From positions 1-48,352 of the forward strand of contig NZ_QWKZ01000005.1 in NCBI RefSeq assembly GCF_003574085.1: 48,352 nucleotides of DNA, read 5' to 3'. The translations under genes were made by a program, and so were the position numbers. Of the stretch, positions 10,474 to 19,804 are shown in pieces (the stretch's first letter is position 1; the number at the start of each line of letters is the position of its first letter). Source of the stretch: Meiothermus luteus. GTDB lineage: Bacteria; Deinococcota; Deinococci; Deinococcales; Thermaceae. Under the pieces are notes generated by a model. It did not search any database. It saw nothing but the letters and a program-made list of their open reading frames with translations, and was not told the DNA's origin.

Positions 10474-10503
10474 ACCCTAAAGGGGCCTGTGGAATAAGTC
10501 CAA
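10474..10503 (-). promoter_or_regulatory. Promoter of the manganese catalase gene
   Basis: On the minus strand TTGGAC (10498-10503) and TAGGGT (10474-10479) are spaced by 18 bp, about 37 bp before the start codon. Confidence 0.5.
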
Positions 10504-10514
10504 TAGATTGTTGG
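10500..10514. promoter_or_regulatory. Possible OxyR operator
   Basis: CCAATAGATTGTTGG is an imperfect dyad overlapping the -35 of the catalase promoter, in the oxyR-catalase intergenic region. The position suits LysR-type activation; assignment as an OxyR site is inference. Confidence 0.35.
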
Positions 10515-10525
10515 CCTTCCCAGTA

Positions 10526-10531
10526 TAAACT
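10526..10531 (+). promoter_or_regulatory. Leaderless -10 box of oxyR
   Basis: TAAACT (within TATAAACT) ends 6 bp before ATG 10538; no Shine-Dalgarno site. Confidence 0.6.
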
Positions 10532-10537
10532 AGATTT

Positions 10538-11467
10538 ATGACATTGGAGCAGCTCCGGTATCTGGTGGCCCTGGCCGAGGAGGGTAGCTTTACCCGGGCA
10601 GCGGAGCGGGTCTACCTGACCCAGCCCGCCCTAAGCGTGCAGGTACGGCGGCTCGAGGAGGAGCTTGGGGTGCGGCTTTTTGACCGGGCCAAGCGGCCCT
10701 TGGAGCCTACCGAGGTGGGCCGGGCAGTGGTGGCCCAGGCCCGGCGGGTGCTGGAGGAGGTGGAAAAAATACGCGCCTTGGCCGAAGGACAGGCCGCGCT
10801 TTTTGAGGGGCCGTTCCGGCTGGGGGTTATTCCCACCCTGGCCCCTTACCTTCTGCCCCGCCTGCTGCCCCGGCTCGCCGAGCGGTGGCCCGGGCTCGAG
10901 CTCTCGGTGCGGGAGGAGCTGACCCCGGGAATTCTGCAGGCCCTTTTGGAAGGGCGGCTGGACGGCGGCCTGATCGGCACCCCAGAGCGCCTACCGGGCC
11001 TCGAGTTCACCCCGCTTTTTGAGGAGGGTTTTGTCGCCTATGTGGCCCCGGGCCACCCGCTCTACGCCCAGCCGGCGCTCCACCCTTTGGAGATACCCCT
11101 CGAGGACACCTGGGTCCTCTCCGAGGGGCACTGCTTTCGCGAGCAGATTCTCGCGGTCTGCCGGCCTGGCCTGCCCCGGCGGCGGGTGGAGTTCCAAAGC
11201 GGCGACCTGGAGACCCTGGTGCACCTGGTGGAGGAGGTGGGGGGGCTGACCCTCCTGCCCGAGGTGGCCCTTTGGACGCTGGGAGAGGCCAGATGGACCC
11301 GCTTGCGCCCCCTGGCTCCGCCGGGGGCGGGCCGCACGGTCTATTTGGTTTGTCGGGAGGGAGCCTTGAGACGGCCGGTGGCCCAGGCCCTTGGCGAGGA
11401 GGCCCGCCGGGTTTTCCAGGGGCTCGAGCGGCCCCCAGGGTTGGTCTGCGAAGGGGGTTTGCTATGA
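10538..11467 (+). CDS. oxyR: LysR-family peroxide sensor OxyR
   Basis: A 309-residue LysR-type regulator: N-terminal winged helix-turn-helix (FTRAAERVYLTQPALSVQVRRLE, about 18-40), linker helix and a two-lobed sensor domain. The segment EGHCFREQILAVC places cysteines at residues 199 and 208, the same numbers and spacing as the peroxide-sensing disulfide pair of E. coli OxyR. It should therefore activate target genes after Cys199-Cys208 oxidation. It is divergent from the manganese catalase, its likely target. The start ATG 10538 lies 6 bp after TAAACT. The TGA stop sits 12 bp before the Sua5 start. Confidence 0.88.
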   Translation: MTLEQLRYLVALAEEGSFTRAAERVYLTQPALSVQVRRLEEELGVRLFDRAKRPLEPTEVGRAVVAQARRVLEEVEKIRALAEGQAALFEGPFRLGVIPTLAPYLLPRLLPRLAERWPGLELSVREELTPGILQALLEGRLDGGLIGTPERLPGLEFTPLFEEGFVAYVAPGHPLYAQPALHPLEIPLEDTWVLSEGHCFREQILAVCRPGLPRRRVEFQSGDLETLVHLVEEVGGLTLLPEVALWTLGEARWTRLRPLAPPGAGRTVYLVCREGALRRPVAQALGEEARRVFQGLERPPGLVCEGGLL

Positions 11468-11479
11468 TGGCCGGGTTGT

Positions 11480-12427
11480 ATGGTGGTGCTTCCAACCGAG
11501 GAAAACCTCCAGCGTGCTGCGGCCCTACTGCGCTTGGGCGGGCTGGTGGCTTTTCCCACCGAGACGGTTTACGGCCTAGGGGCCAGCGCACTGGACGCGC
11601 AGGCGGTGGCCCGGATTTTTGAGACCAAAGGCCGCCCTACCTTTGACCCTCTGATTGTTCACGTGGCGGAGAGGGGGATGCTGCCCCAGGTAGTGGAGGC
11701 GGTGCCCCCTCTGGCAGAGGAACTCATGGATCGCTTCTGGCCTGGCCCCCTGACCCTGGTGCTGCCCAAGTCCGGACGGGTTCCCAGCCTGGTCACTGCG
11801 GGCCTGCCCACCGTGGCGGTGCGGATGCCGGCCCACCCGGTAGCGCTGGAGCTCATCCGTCGGGCGGGGGTGCCGGTGGCCGCGCCCAGCGCCAACCCCT
11901 TCGGGTATCTGAGCCCCACCCGAGCGGAGCACGTAGAGCGGACCTTGGGCGGCCGGGTGGACCTGATTGTGGATGGGGGGCGCACCCAGTTTGGGGTGGA
12001 GTCCACCATCCTTTGGCTGGGTGAACGGCCGCTGCTGCTGCGGCACGGCGCGGTGCCGCTGGAAGCGCTGGAGGAGGTGCTGGGGCCGGTGGAACTACAG
12101 GTGGGGCCGAAGCAGCGCCCCTTGGTACCGGGCCAGCTTCCCCAGCACTACGCCCCTCGCACCCCAATCCGCCTGGCCTACCCCCATGAGGTCGCCCCGG
12201 AGGAGCGCAAGGAGGCCGGCTACCTGGCCTTTCGCGATGTGCCCAAGGGCTTCAAGGTGGTCAAGGTGCTTTCCCCCACCGGCGACCTGCGGGAGGCCGC
12301 GGCGCACCTGTTTGAGGCCTTGCACCAGCTTGACCGCCTCAGCTTGAAGGCCATTTACGCTGAGCCGGTGCCAGAGGTAGGCCTGGGCCGGGCCATTATG
12401 GACCGGCTCAGGAGGGCCTCGAACTGA
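11480..12427 (+). CDS. tsaC: L-threonylcarbamoyladenylate synthase (Sua5/YwlC/YrdC)
   Basis: First step of tRNA t6A37 synthesis: threonine, bicarbonate and ATP give threonylcarbamoyl-AMP. The YrdC domain fills residues 1-200 with GGLVAFPTETVYGLG, the KGRP motif and the VAAPSANPFG (SxN) motif. The remaining ~115 residues form the C-terminal Sua5 domain, linked by PGQLPQHYAPRTP, so this is the long Sua5 form (315 residues). ATG 11480 follows oxyR by 12 bp, and a TATGAT box at 11463-11468 overlaps the oxyR stop. It converges with metH, leaving 12 bp between stops. Confidence 0.92.
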   Translation: MVVLPTEENLQRAAALLRLGGLVAFPTETVYGLGASALDAQAVARIFETKGRPTFDPLIVHVAERGMLPQVVEAVPPLAEELMDRFWPGPLTLVLPKSGRVPSLVTAGLPTVAVRMPAHPVALELIRRAGVPVAAPSANPFGYLSPTRAEHVERTLGGRVDLIVDGGRTQFGVESTILWLGERPLLLRHGAVPLEALEEVLGPVELQVGPKQRPLVPGQLPQHYAPRTPIRLAYPHEVAPEERKEAGYLAFRDVPKGFKVVKVLSPTGDLREAAAHLFEALHQLDRLSLKAIYAEPVPEVGLGRAIMDRLRRASN

Positions 12428-12439
12428 GGCTCGAGGGGG

Positions 12440-15400
12440 CTACAGGTTGAAGTACTTGGCCTTGGGGTGGTGCACGATGATGGCGCTGGTGGACTGCTCC
12501 GGTATGAGCTGGTACTCCTCGCTCAGCTCTATGCCCACCTCCTGCCACTTTAGAAGCTCCTGGAGGTACTTCTGGTCCTCCAGCCGGGGGCAGGCCGGGT
12601 AGCCGAAGCTGTAGCGGCTGCCCTGGTAGCCCTGCCGGAAGAGTTCCTCCAGGCTGGTGGCGTCGTCCTGGGCGATGTCTAGCTGCTGCCGGATGCGCTT
12701 ATGCCAGTACTCGGCCAGGGCCTCGGCCATCTCCACCGAGAACCCGTGCAGGTAGAGGTAGTCCTGGTAGGCGTCGGACTGGAAGAGCTTTTGCGCCACC
12801 TCTGAGACCTTGCGGCCCATGGTCACCACCTGGGCGGCCAGCACATCGCGCGCGCCGTTCTCCCAGGCCGCCGGGGGGAACCAGGCCTGCTCGTCGCCGA
12901 TGGGCTCGGCAAAGCGGGGGCGGAAGAAGTCGGCGATGCACAGATGGCGGGAGTTCGCGCCCATCTGCCGGGGGAAGTTGAAGCGGAAAAGCTCCTGACC
13001 GGACTCGGGGTCAAACACGATCAGGTCGTTCTTGTCCGAGGCCACCGGCCAGTAGCCGTAGACCACCGCGGGCTCGAGCCAGCCCTCTCCGATGGCTTGC
13101 AGCACCATCTCCTCAAACATGGGTTCGGCCAGGCGCTCGAGGTAGGCCTGGTACTCCTCCGGGCTCATCTCCCCCCGGCGGAACCCCCACTGGCCCCGGA
13201 AGAGGGCGTTCTTGTTCACGTAGCGAGAGATAACCCCGATCTCCAGCTCGCTTTTGTCCACCACCCGGCGTCCCCAGAAGGGCGGCCTAGGGATGCGGGG
13301 GGCGGGCGGGGTGTTGGAGGGGATGTATTCGGAACCAGCCATAAGCTTCTCCTGCAAAATTTCGTAGGCGGTCTTGTACTTGTGCCCGCTTACTTCCCGG
13401 CTGGTGAGGCGCGGCGGGGCATGACCGGTCAGCTCCTCCATAATCTGCAGGCCGTCAAAGGCGTCGGAGGCGTAGTAGACCGGGCCGGTGGTGTAGGTCT
13501 GGCGCAGGTCGTTTTCCACGTAGTGCCGGTTCAAGGCGGCCCCGCCCAGCACTACCGGGATGCTGTAGCCGCGCGCGGCCATGTACTCTAGGTTTTCCTT
13601 CATCACCACGGTGCTCTTGACCAGAAGCCCGCTCATGCCCACCGCGTCGGGTTTGTGCTCATCCACCGCGGCCAGAATCTCCTCAATGGGCTTTTTGATG
13701 CCCAGGTTGACCACCTTGTAGCCGTTGTTGGAGAGGATGATGTCCACCAGGTTTTTCCCTATATCGTGCACGTCCCCCTTGACCGTGGCCAGGACCATGG
13801 TGCCCTTGTGCACCCCCTCCAGCCGCTCCATGCGCGGCTCGAGGAAGCGCACCGCGGCTTTCATGGTCTCGGCGGCCTGCAGCACGAAAGGGAGCTGCAT
13901 CTTGCCCTCGCCGAAGAGGTCCCCTACCACCTTCATCCCCTCCAGCAGGATTTTGTTGATGATGTCCACCGGGCTGTAGCGTTGCAGGGCCTCCTCGAGG
14001 TCGGCCTCGAGGCCCACCTTGCGCCCCTCAATGATACGCTTTTTGAGCCGCTCCTCCACCGGTAGCCCGCCCAGGGGGTCTTGGCTTCTGCCCTTTTCGG
14101 CCTTGTGCTTGGCGAAGTAGTCCACATAGGCGAAAAGGGGGTCGTGCAGCACCTCCCCCTCGGGGCTGAAGACCCGCCGGTCGTAGATGAGGTCAAGGGC
14201 CAGCCGGTAGGCCTCCTCGGGAATCTGAGAGATGGGCAGAATCTTGCCCGCGTTCAGGATGGCTGCGGTCAGGCCAGCCTTCACGCACTCGTCCAGAAAG
14301 ACCGAGTTGAGCACCACCCGGGCCTGGGCCGAGAGGCCGAAGGAGACGTTGGAGATGCCTAGGATGAAGCCCACCTCGGGCAACAGGGCCCGTACCCGTC
14401 GGATGCCCTCAATCGTCCACATGGCCAGCTTGCGGGTGTCTTCGTCGCCTTGGGTGATGGGGAAGGTGAGCAGGTCAAAGAGGATGGAGCTGCCAGGGAT
14501 GCCGTGGACCTGGGTGAGCCGCTCGTACATCCTTAGGGCGATCTCCACCTTGCGCTCAGGGGTCTTGGCCATCCCGGCCTCTTTGTCCTCGTCTATGGTC
14601 AGGGCCACCAGGGCGGCCCCGTGCTGCTTGGCCAAGGCCGCTATTCGGTCAAACTTTTCCAAGCCGTCCTCGAGGTTGACCGAGTTCAGGATGGCTCTCC
14701 CTCCTAGGTGCTTGAGGGCCTCCTCCATCACCTCCGGCTGGGTGGTGTCCACCATGATGGGGATGGGCACGCTGGTGGCGAAACGCCGGATGACCTCCCG
14801 CATGTCCCGCACCTCGTCGCGCCCTGTCCAGGCCACCGAGACGTCCAGCACGTGGGCCCCTTCGGCCACCTGCTCCTGGGCCAGCGCCTCCATTCCGTCA
14901 AAGTCGCCGGCGAACAGGAGCTCGCGAAACTTTTTGCTCCCGGTGGCGTTGGTGCGCTCGCCCACCAGCAGGATGCCGGTCTCCTGCCGTAGGGGCACGC
15001 TTTGGTAGAGACTCGCCACCTGGGCAAAGGCGTTTTCCCGCCGGCCTGGCCAGGCCGGATGGCCACTTTTCACCCCCGAAAGGGCTTCGGCCAGGGCCCT
15101 GATGTGGTCTGGGCCGGTGCCGCAGCACCCTCCCACCGCGTTCAATCCGTACTCCTGCACGAACTTCTGTTGCCAGCGAACCAGCTCGGCCGGGGTCAGG
15201 TCAAAGACCGCCCGACCCCCCTCGTTGCGGGGCAGGCCGGCGTTGGGGAGGCAAGCGGTAAAGCGGGTGGTGTGCTGGCAGAAGTGGCGGATGTGGGAGT
15301 CCATCAGGTCAGGGCCCACCGCGCAGTTCATGCCCACCACGTCTACAGGGAGGTTTTCCAACACGGTGAGGGCCGCAGCGTCGTCGGTGCCCACGAGCAT

Positions 15401-16084
15401 GGTGCCGGTAGACTCCACGGTGACCTGCACCTGCAGCGGCAATTCCCGTTCCACGTCCCGCATGGCCTGGCGTACCGCCAGCACCGCGCAGCGCACCTGC
15501 AGGATGTCCTGACAGGTCTCCAGCAGGATCAGGTCCACCCCACCGCGCAGGAGGCCCCGCGCGGCGGTGCGGTAGGAGGCGAACATCTCAGCCCAGCCGA
15601 TCTGCCCCAGGGAGATGAGCTTGGTGCCGGGGCCCAGCGCCCCGGCCACGAAGCGGGGTTTCTGCGGCCGGCTGTAGCCATCGGCCACCTGGCGGGCCAG
15701 CCGAGCGGCCTCAAAGGCCAGGTCCTCGGCCTCGGCCTCGAGGTTGTACTCCGAGAGGACGTGGGGTAAGCAGCCGAAGGTGTTGGTCTCTATAACATCG
15801 GCGCCGGCCTCGAGGTAGCTCCTGTGGATGGCTGCGATGACGTCGGGACGGGTGCGGTTTAGGATTTCCGGGCAGCCGCTGTACGCCTCCCCCCCGTAGT
15901 CGGCCTCGGTCAGGTTGTGCTTGAATATCTCGGTACCCATGGCCCCATCGAAGACCAGGACCCGCTCCGATAGGGCCTTTAAGTAAGGGAAGGCCTCAAC
16001 GCGCGCTTCACGCCGGTAGCCCTGGGCGTCCAGCGGCTCCAGGCCCTGCTCGGCGAAGAAGTCTCGGGGTGCCCTTGCGCTCAC
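12440..16084 (-). CDS. metH: Cobalamin-dependent methionine synthase
   Basis: Transfers the methyl group from methyltetrahydrofolate through cobalamin to homocysteine. The 1214-residue protein has all modules in order: homocysteine domain with the zinc motif VGGCCGTGPDHI; folate domain with VGERTNATGSKKF; helical cap plus B12 domain with GDVHDIGKNLVDIIL (the DxHxxG histidine); and reactivation domain with RYSFGYPACPRLEDQ. GTG 16082-16084 is preferred because TAGAAT lies 7 bp upstream, making the gene leaderless. No B12 riboswitch fits in that space. A MetF-type reductase is not in the window. Confidence 0.95.
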   Translation of the reverse strand: MSARAPRDFFAEQGLEPLDAQGYRREARVEAFPYLKALSERVLVFDGAMGTEIFKHNLTEADYGGEAYSGCPEILNRTRPDVIAAIHRSYLEAGADVIETNTFGCLPHVLSEYNLEAEAEDLAFEAARLARQVADGYSRPQKPRFVAGALGPGTKLISLGQIGWAEMFASYRTAARGLLRGGVDLILLETCQDILQVRCAVLAVRQAMRDVERELPLQVQVTVESTGTMLVGTDDAAALTVLENLPVDVVGMNCAVGPDLMDSHIRHFCQHTTRFTACLPNAGLPRNEGGRAVFDLTPAELVRWQQKFVQEYGLNAVGGCCGTGPDHIRALAEALSGVKSGHPAWPGRRENAFAQVASLYQSVPLRQETGILLVGERTNATGSKKFRELLFAGDFDGMEALAQEQVAEGAHVLDVSVAWTGRDEVRDMREVIRRFATSVPIPIMVDTTQPEVMEEALKHLGGRAILNSVNLEDGLEKFDRIAALAKQHGAALVALTIDEDKEAGMAKTPERKVEIALRMYERLTQVHGIPGSSILFDLLTFPITQGDEDTRKLAMWTIEGIRRVRALLPEVGFILGISNVSFGLSAQARVVLNSVFLDECVKAGLTAAILNAGKILPISQIPEEAYRLALDLIYDRRVFSPEGEVLHDPLFAYVDYFAKHKAEKGRSQDPLGGLPVEERLKKRIIEGRKVGLEADLEEALQRYSPVDIINKILLEGMKVVGDLFGEGKMQLPFVLQAAETMKAAVRFLEPRMERLEGVHKGTMVLATVKGDVHDIGKNLVDIILSNNGYKVVNLGIKKPIEEILAAVDEHKPDAVGMSGLLVKSTVVMKENLEYMAARGYSIPVVLGGAALNRHYVENDLRQTYTTGPVYYASDAFDGLQIMEELTGHAPPRLTSREVSGHKYKTAYEILQEKLMAGSEYIPSNTPPAPRIPRPPFWGRRVVDKSELEIGVISRYVNKNALFRGQWGFRRGEMSPEEYQAYLERLAEPMFEEMVLQAIGEGWLEPAVVYGYWPVASDKNDLIVFDPESGQELFRFNFPRQMGANSRHLCIADFFRPRFAEPIGDEQAWFPPAAWENGARDVLAAQVVTMGRKVSEVAQKLFQSDAYQDYLYLHGFSVEMAEALAEYWHKRIRQQLDIAQDDATSLEELFRQGYQGSRYSFGYPACPRLEDQKYLQELLKWQEVGIELSEEYQLIPEQSTSAIIVHHPKAKYFNL

Positions 16085-16091
16085 AAGGACT

Positions 16092-16097
16092 ATTCTA
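16092..16097 (-). promoter_or_regulatory. Leaderless -10 box of metH
   Basis: TAGAAT on the minus strand ends 7 bp before GTG 16084; no clear -35 or Shine-Dalgarno site. Confidence 0.55.
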
Positions 16098-16161
16098 GGG
16101 CAGGGTATACCAAAGGGGCCGCTTGCGGCCGGGCGGCCTTTCCCGTTAGCATGCAGCCAAA

Positions 16162-17907
16162 ATGCAACCCACAACGGCTGATCTCCAGTACGCGGTGGAC
16201 GTGGCCCTAGGCCGCCGGCCTGGTACCCTACTTTTGAAGAACGCCCGGCTGCTCAACGTCTTCAGCCTGACCCTCCAGCCCACCCACATCCTGCTGGCCG
16301 GCCCCCTGGTGGCGGCGGTGGGCCTGGAGTATGCCGGCGCCGAGGCCCAAGAGGTGGTGGATTTGGAGGGCCGTGTGGTGGCCCCAGGGCTGATTGACGG
16401 GCACGTGCACCTGGAAAGCTCCCTGGTCACCCCCGCCGAGTACGCCCGGGGGGTGGTGCCCCGGGGCGTGACCGGGGTGGTGACCGACCCCCACGAGATC
16501 GCCAACGTAGCCGGGGTGGCGGGCGTGGAGTGGCTGATGGAGGCCAGCGAAGGGCTGCCGCTGGAGGTCTGGGTCACGGTGCCCTCCTCGGTGCCCTCCA
16601 CCCCGCTGGAGACCAGTGGAGCGGCGCTGGGCCTGGCGGAGATAGAGCGGCTGCTGGCCCACCCGCGGGTGGTGGGGGTGGCCGAGCTGATGAGCTTCCC
16701 AGCCATTCTGGCCGCCGAGGCGGGTGAGCTCGAGAAGGTGCGGCGGGCCGAGCGCTTCGGCAAGTCGCCCGAGGGCCACGCCCCCACCCTGACCGGCCGG
16801 TCCCTGCAAGGCTACCTGGCCACCGGCATCGCCTCCGACCACGAGAGCACCACCTTGGAGGAGGGGCGGGCCAAGCTCGAGGCGGGCTGCTTTCTGATGG
16901 TGCGCGAGGGCTCCACCACCCGCAACCTGGCGGCGTTGGCCCCCCTGCTCCGCCCCGAGCACGCCGACCGCATCGGCCTGGTGACAGACGACCGGCTGCC
17001 CTCGGACTTGCTGCGTGAGGGCGGGGTGGACTTCCTGGTACGCAAGGCCATCGCCCTAGGGGTAGACCCGGCCTACGCGGTGCGGGCCGGGAGCTACAAC
17101 GTGGCCCGGCACTTCGGCCTGCGGCGGCGGGGCGCGGTGGCCCCGGGGTTCCAGGCCGATTTGGTCGTCCTGGACGATTTGCAGGCCTTTGTGGCGGCCC
17201 AGGTCTACCAGCGGGGCCGGTTGGTGGCCGAACAGGGGCGGCTCCGGGTTGAACTGCCCAAGACCAAGGTCTCGGCGGCGGTGGCCCGCACCGTAAAACT
17301 GCCCGAGCTGCGACCCCACGACCTGCGGATTCCGGCCCAGGGGGGCCGGGTTCGGGTGGTGCGGGCCATCCCCCACCAGGTGCTGACCGCCGAGGAGCGC
17401 CTCGAGCCCACCGTTCGCGACGGCGAGGTGGTGGCCGACCCCACGCGCGATTTGGCCAAGCTGGTCTGCATAGAGCGCCACGGCAAAAATGGGCGGATCG
17501 GCAAGGGGCTGGTCACGGCCTTTGGCCTGCAAAAAGGGGCCCTGGCCTGCACGGTGGGCCATGACCACCACAACCTGATGGCCGTGGGGGTCTCGGATGC
17601 CGACATCGTGCGGGCTGCCAGGAGGCTCGAGGCCTTGGGGGGCGGCATGATCGCGGTGGCCGACGGCCAGGTGCTGGCCGAGCTGGCCCTGCCCATCGCG
17701 GGCCTGATTACCGACGAGCCCCTGGAGGCGGTGGACGCCAAGCTCCAGGCCCTCGAGGCCGCCGCCCGGAGGCTGGGGGTCAGCCTGCCCGACCCCTACA
17801 TGGCGCTTTCCTTTTTGGGGCTGGCGGTCATCCCTGAGCTGCGCCTGACCGACCACGGGCTGGTGGACGTGCGGCAGGGGGCCTTGGTGGGGCTCTTTGT
17901 AGAATAG
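16162..17907 (+). CDS. ade: Adenine deaminase
   Basis: Amidohydrolase that converts adenine to hypoxanthine and ammonia in purine salvage. At 581 residues it has the usual bacterial length. The metal-binding signatures are GLIDGHVHLESS (HxH), TDPHEIANVAG, EGHAPTLTG and LVTDDRLPSD, and the typical C-terminal domain contains VGHDHHNLMAVGVSDADI. ATG 16162 is used; a TAGCAT box at 16147-16152 is a plausible -10 for an almost leaderless message. It is divergent from metH and followed after 6 bp by guanine deaminase, so the two purine deaminases form an operon. Confidence 0.93.
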   Translation: MQPTTADLQYAVDVALGRRPGTLLLKNARLLNVFSLTLQPTHILLAGPLVAAVGLEYAGAEAQEVVDLEGRVVAPGLIDGHVHLESSLVTPAEYARGVVPRGVTGVVTDPHEIANVAGVAGVEWLMEASEGLPLEVWVTVPSSVPSTPLETSGAALGLAEIERLLAHPRVVGVAELMSFPAILAAEAGELEKVRRAERFGKSPEGHAPTLTGRSLQGYLATGIASDHESTTLEEGRAKLEAGCFLMVREGSTTRNLAALAPLLRPEHADRIGLVTDDRLPSDLLREGGVDFLVRKAIALGVDPAYAVRAGSYNVARHFGLRRRGAVAPGFQADLVVLDDLQAFVAAQVYQRGRLVAEQGRLRVELPKTKVSAAVARTVKLPELRPHDLRIPAQGGRVRVVRAIPHQVLTAEERLEPTVRDGEVVADPTRDLAKLVCIERHGKNGRIGKGLVTAFGLQKGALACTVGHDHHNLMAVGVSDADIVRAARRLEALGGGMIAVADGQVLAELALPIAGLITDEPLEAVDAKLQALEAAARRLGVSLPDPYMALSFLGLAVIPELRLTDHGLVDVRQGALVGLFVE

Positions 17908-17913
17908 GTCGGC

Positions 17914-19203
17914 ATGGTCATCCTGCGCGGCCTAATCGTTCACACCCCCAAGAACCCCTTCCGTGAGGCCGGCGCTTTGCAGGCCTTTTCCGATGGGGGC
18001 CTGGCCTTTCGAGAAGGGCGCATCCTCGCCTTGGGCAGCTTCGCTGAGGTGCGGGCCCAGTTTCCCAATGCCAGCGTGCAGGACTGCCGCGAGGGAATCT
18101 TGCTGCCGGGGCTGGTGGACACCCATGTGCACTACCCCCAGACCCGGGTGATTGGGGCCATGGGCTACAGCCTGCTGGACTGGCTGCAAAAGCGCACCCT
18201 GCCCTTAGAAGCCCAGCTTTCCGACAACAAGCTGGCCCGCGAGCTGGCCCGGGAGTTCGTAAAGCTGCTCCTGCGCAACGGCACCACCACCGCCCTGGTC
18301 TTCGGCTCGCACTTCCAGGGGGCCACCGCCAACCTCTTCGGGGCCGCCGAGGACGTGGGGCTCCGCATCATCGCCGGGCAGGTGTGTTCAGACCGGCTCC
18401 TGCTCCCCGCGCTCCACACCACCCCCGAGCGGAGCTACGCCGAGCAGAAGATGCTCATCCAGCGCTTTCATGGCCGGGGCAAGCTGCGCTACGCGGTCAC
18501 CCCGCGCTTCTCGCTCTCGGCCTCGGAGGGGCTGCTCGAGGTCTGCCAGACCCTCTTGCAAGAACACCCCGACCTGCACTTCACCACCCACCTCAACGAG
18601 AACCTCGAGGAAATCCGCACCGTGGCCGGGCTCTTCCCCTGGAGCGAGCACTACCTCCAAACCTACGACCGCTTTGGCCTGGTGGGGGAGCGCTCGGTCT
18701 TCGCCCACAACGTCCACCCCACCGAGGCCGAGCTCCTTCGGCTGGCCGAGACCAGGGCCGCGGTGGCCCACTGCCCGAGCTCCAACGCCTTCATCGGCAG
18801 CGGCCTTTTCCCCATGCGGCGGCACCTTTTGCACGGGGTGCGCTTCGGGCTGGGCTCGGATGTGGGGGGTGGCACCGGCTTCAGCCTGCTCAAGGAAGGG
18901 CTGATGGCCTACCTGACCCAGCGCCACGCCCCGGACGGGGTGAACCTGACCCCGGCCCACCTGCTCTACCTGGCGACCCAGGCGGGCGCCGAAATTCTGG
19001 GCTTGGGTGAGGAAGTCGGTAGTTTGGTGCCGGGCAAGGCCGCCGATGTGGTCTGGATTAAGCCGGAGCCAGGCAGCACCCTGGAGGTGCACTTCCGCCA
19101 CCTGGACTCGGTAGAAGACTTGCTGGGCTCGCTTTTTACCCTGCACGGCGAGGCCAAGGTGCAAAAGGTCTGGCTGGACGGGCGGGAAGCGCCCCTGGAC
19201 TGA
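17914..19203 (+). CDS. guaD: Guanine deaminase
   Basis: Zinc amidohydrolase converting guanine to xanthine. The 429-residue protein carries LVDTHVHYPQTRVIGAMG (zinc HxH), THLNENLEEI, the VFAHNVHPT histidine, CPSSNAFIGSG and GLGSDVGGGTGFSLL, all characteristic of guanine deaminases. It starts 6 bp after the ade stop, in the same operon, and together the enzymes feed adenine and guanine into hypoxanthine and xanthine. No Shine-Dalgarno site precedes the ATG, so coupling to ade is likely. Confidence 0.93.
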   Translation: MVILRGLIVHTPKNPFREAGALQAFSDGGLAFREGRILALGSFAEVRAQFPNASVQDCREGILLPGLVDTHVHYPQTRVIGAMGYSLLDWLQKRTLPLEAQLSDNKLARELAREFVKLLLRNGTTTALVFGSHFQGATANLFGAAEDVGLRIIAGQVCSDRLLLPALHTTPERSYAEQKMLIQRFHGRGKLRYAVTPRFSLSASEGLLEVCQTLLQEHPDLHFTTHLNENLEEIRTVAGLFPWSEHYLQTYDRFGLVGERSVFAHNVHPTEAELLRLAETRAAVAHCPSSNAFIGSGLFPMRRHLLHGVRFGLGSDVGGGTGFSLLKEGLMAYLTQRHAPDGVNLTPAHLLYLATQAGAEILGLGEEVGSLVPGKAADVVWIKPEPGSTLEVHFRHLDSVEDLLGSLFTLHGEAKVQKVWLDGREAPLD

Positions 19204-19206
19204 TGG

Positions 19207-19212
19207 TATCTT
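19207..19212 (+). promoter_or_regulatory. Leaderless -10 box of the Nudix gene
   Basis: TATCTT ends 7 bp before GTG 19220. Confidence 0.4.
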
Positions 19213-19219
19213 GGGCCGC

Positions 19220-19804
19220 GTGGAACGGGTCTATGTGCTTCCCGCCTCGGCCTTTCCGCCCGCGCAGGCAAAGCTGATGCCCCTCGAAGCCCCATTGCTC
19301 AGGAAAATAGGGCTCGAGGGCTTCTTCCTAGAACGCGCCCAGGCCGAAGAAGACCCCACCCATCGCCAAGTTATCCCCTACGCTTTGGTGCGCCACGGGG
19401 GCCGCTACTTGCTGATGCGGCGCACCAAGGGAGGGGGCGAGGCCCGGCTGCACAACCTCTACACCCTGGGGGTGGGGGGGCATATCAACCCCCAAGACCA
19501 CCGCGGCCCGGAGGCCAACCCTCTGCTGGATGGCCTGCGCCGCGAGCTGCTGGAAGAGGTGGGGATAAGGCGTTACACCGCCGAGCCGGTGGGCCTGATT
19601 GTGATGTCCGATACGCCGGTGAGCCGGGTGCACGCCGGGGTGGTGTTCCTGGTGGAGGCCGAGGACGAACCCCGGGTAGTGGAGACCGAAAAACTGGAGG
19701 GCCGGCTGGCCAGCCTGGAGGAGGTTTGCGCGGCCTACGAGCGGCTCGAGGGCTGGTCGCGGGTGGTGGTGGACTGGCTTAGGGGCCAGCGGGGGCTCGA
19801 GTAG
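19220..19804 (+). CDS. Nudix-type hydrolase (predicted phosphoesterase)
   Basis: A 194-residue protein with a divergent Nudix fold: RYLLMRRTKGGGEARLHN, the GGHI segment replacing the usual GG start of the box, then RRELLEEVGI (REXXEE core) and strands ending in VVFLVEAED. It probably hydrolyses a nucleoside diphosphate derivative; the substrate cannot be inferred. GTG 19220 is preferred over TTG 19211 because TATCTT lies 7 bp before it. It follows guaD by 16 bp, which may suggest a role in nucleotide clean-up. It overlaps the convergent Rrf2 gene by 26 bp. Confidence 0.8.
   Translation: MERVYVLPASAFPPAQAKLMPLEAPLLRKIGLEGFFLERAQAEEDPTHRQVIPYALVRHGGRYLLMRRTKGGGEARLHNLYTLGVGGHINPQDHRGPEANPLLDGLRRELLEEVGIRRYTAEPVGLIVMSDTPVSRVHAGVVFLVEAEDEPRVVETEKLEGRLASLEEVCAAYERLEGWSRVVVDWLRGQRGLE

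Noticed and set aside
9580-10497. 305-codon plus-strand frame
   Set aside because: Shadow of the manganese catalase, whose five metal ligands are intact on the minus strand.
16085-16161. Cobalamin riboswitch for metH
   Set aside because: Only 77 bp lie between metH and ade, and the -10 box is 7 bp from the metH start, leaving no leader.
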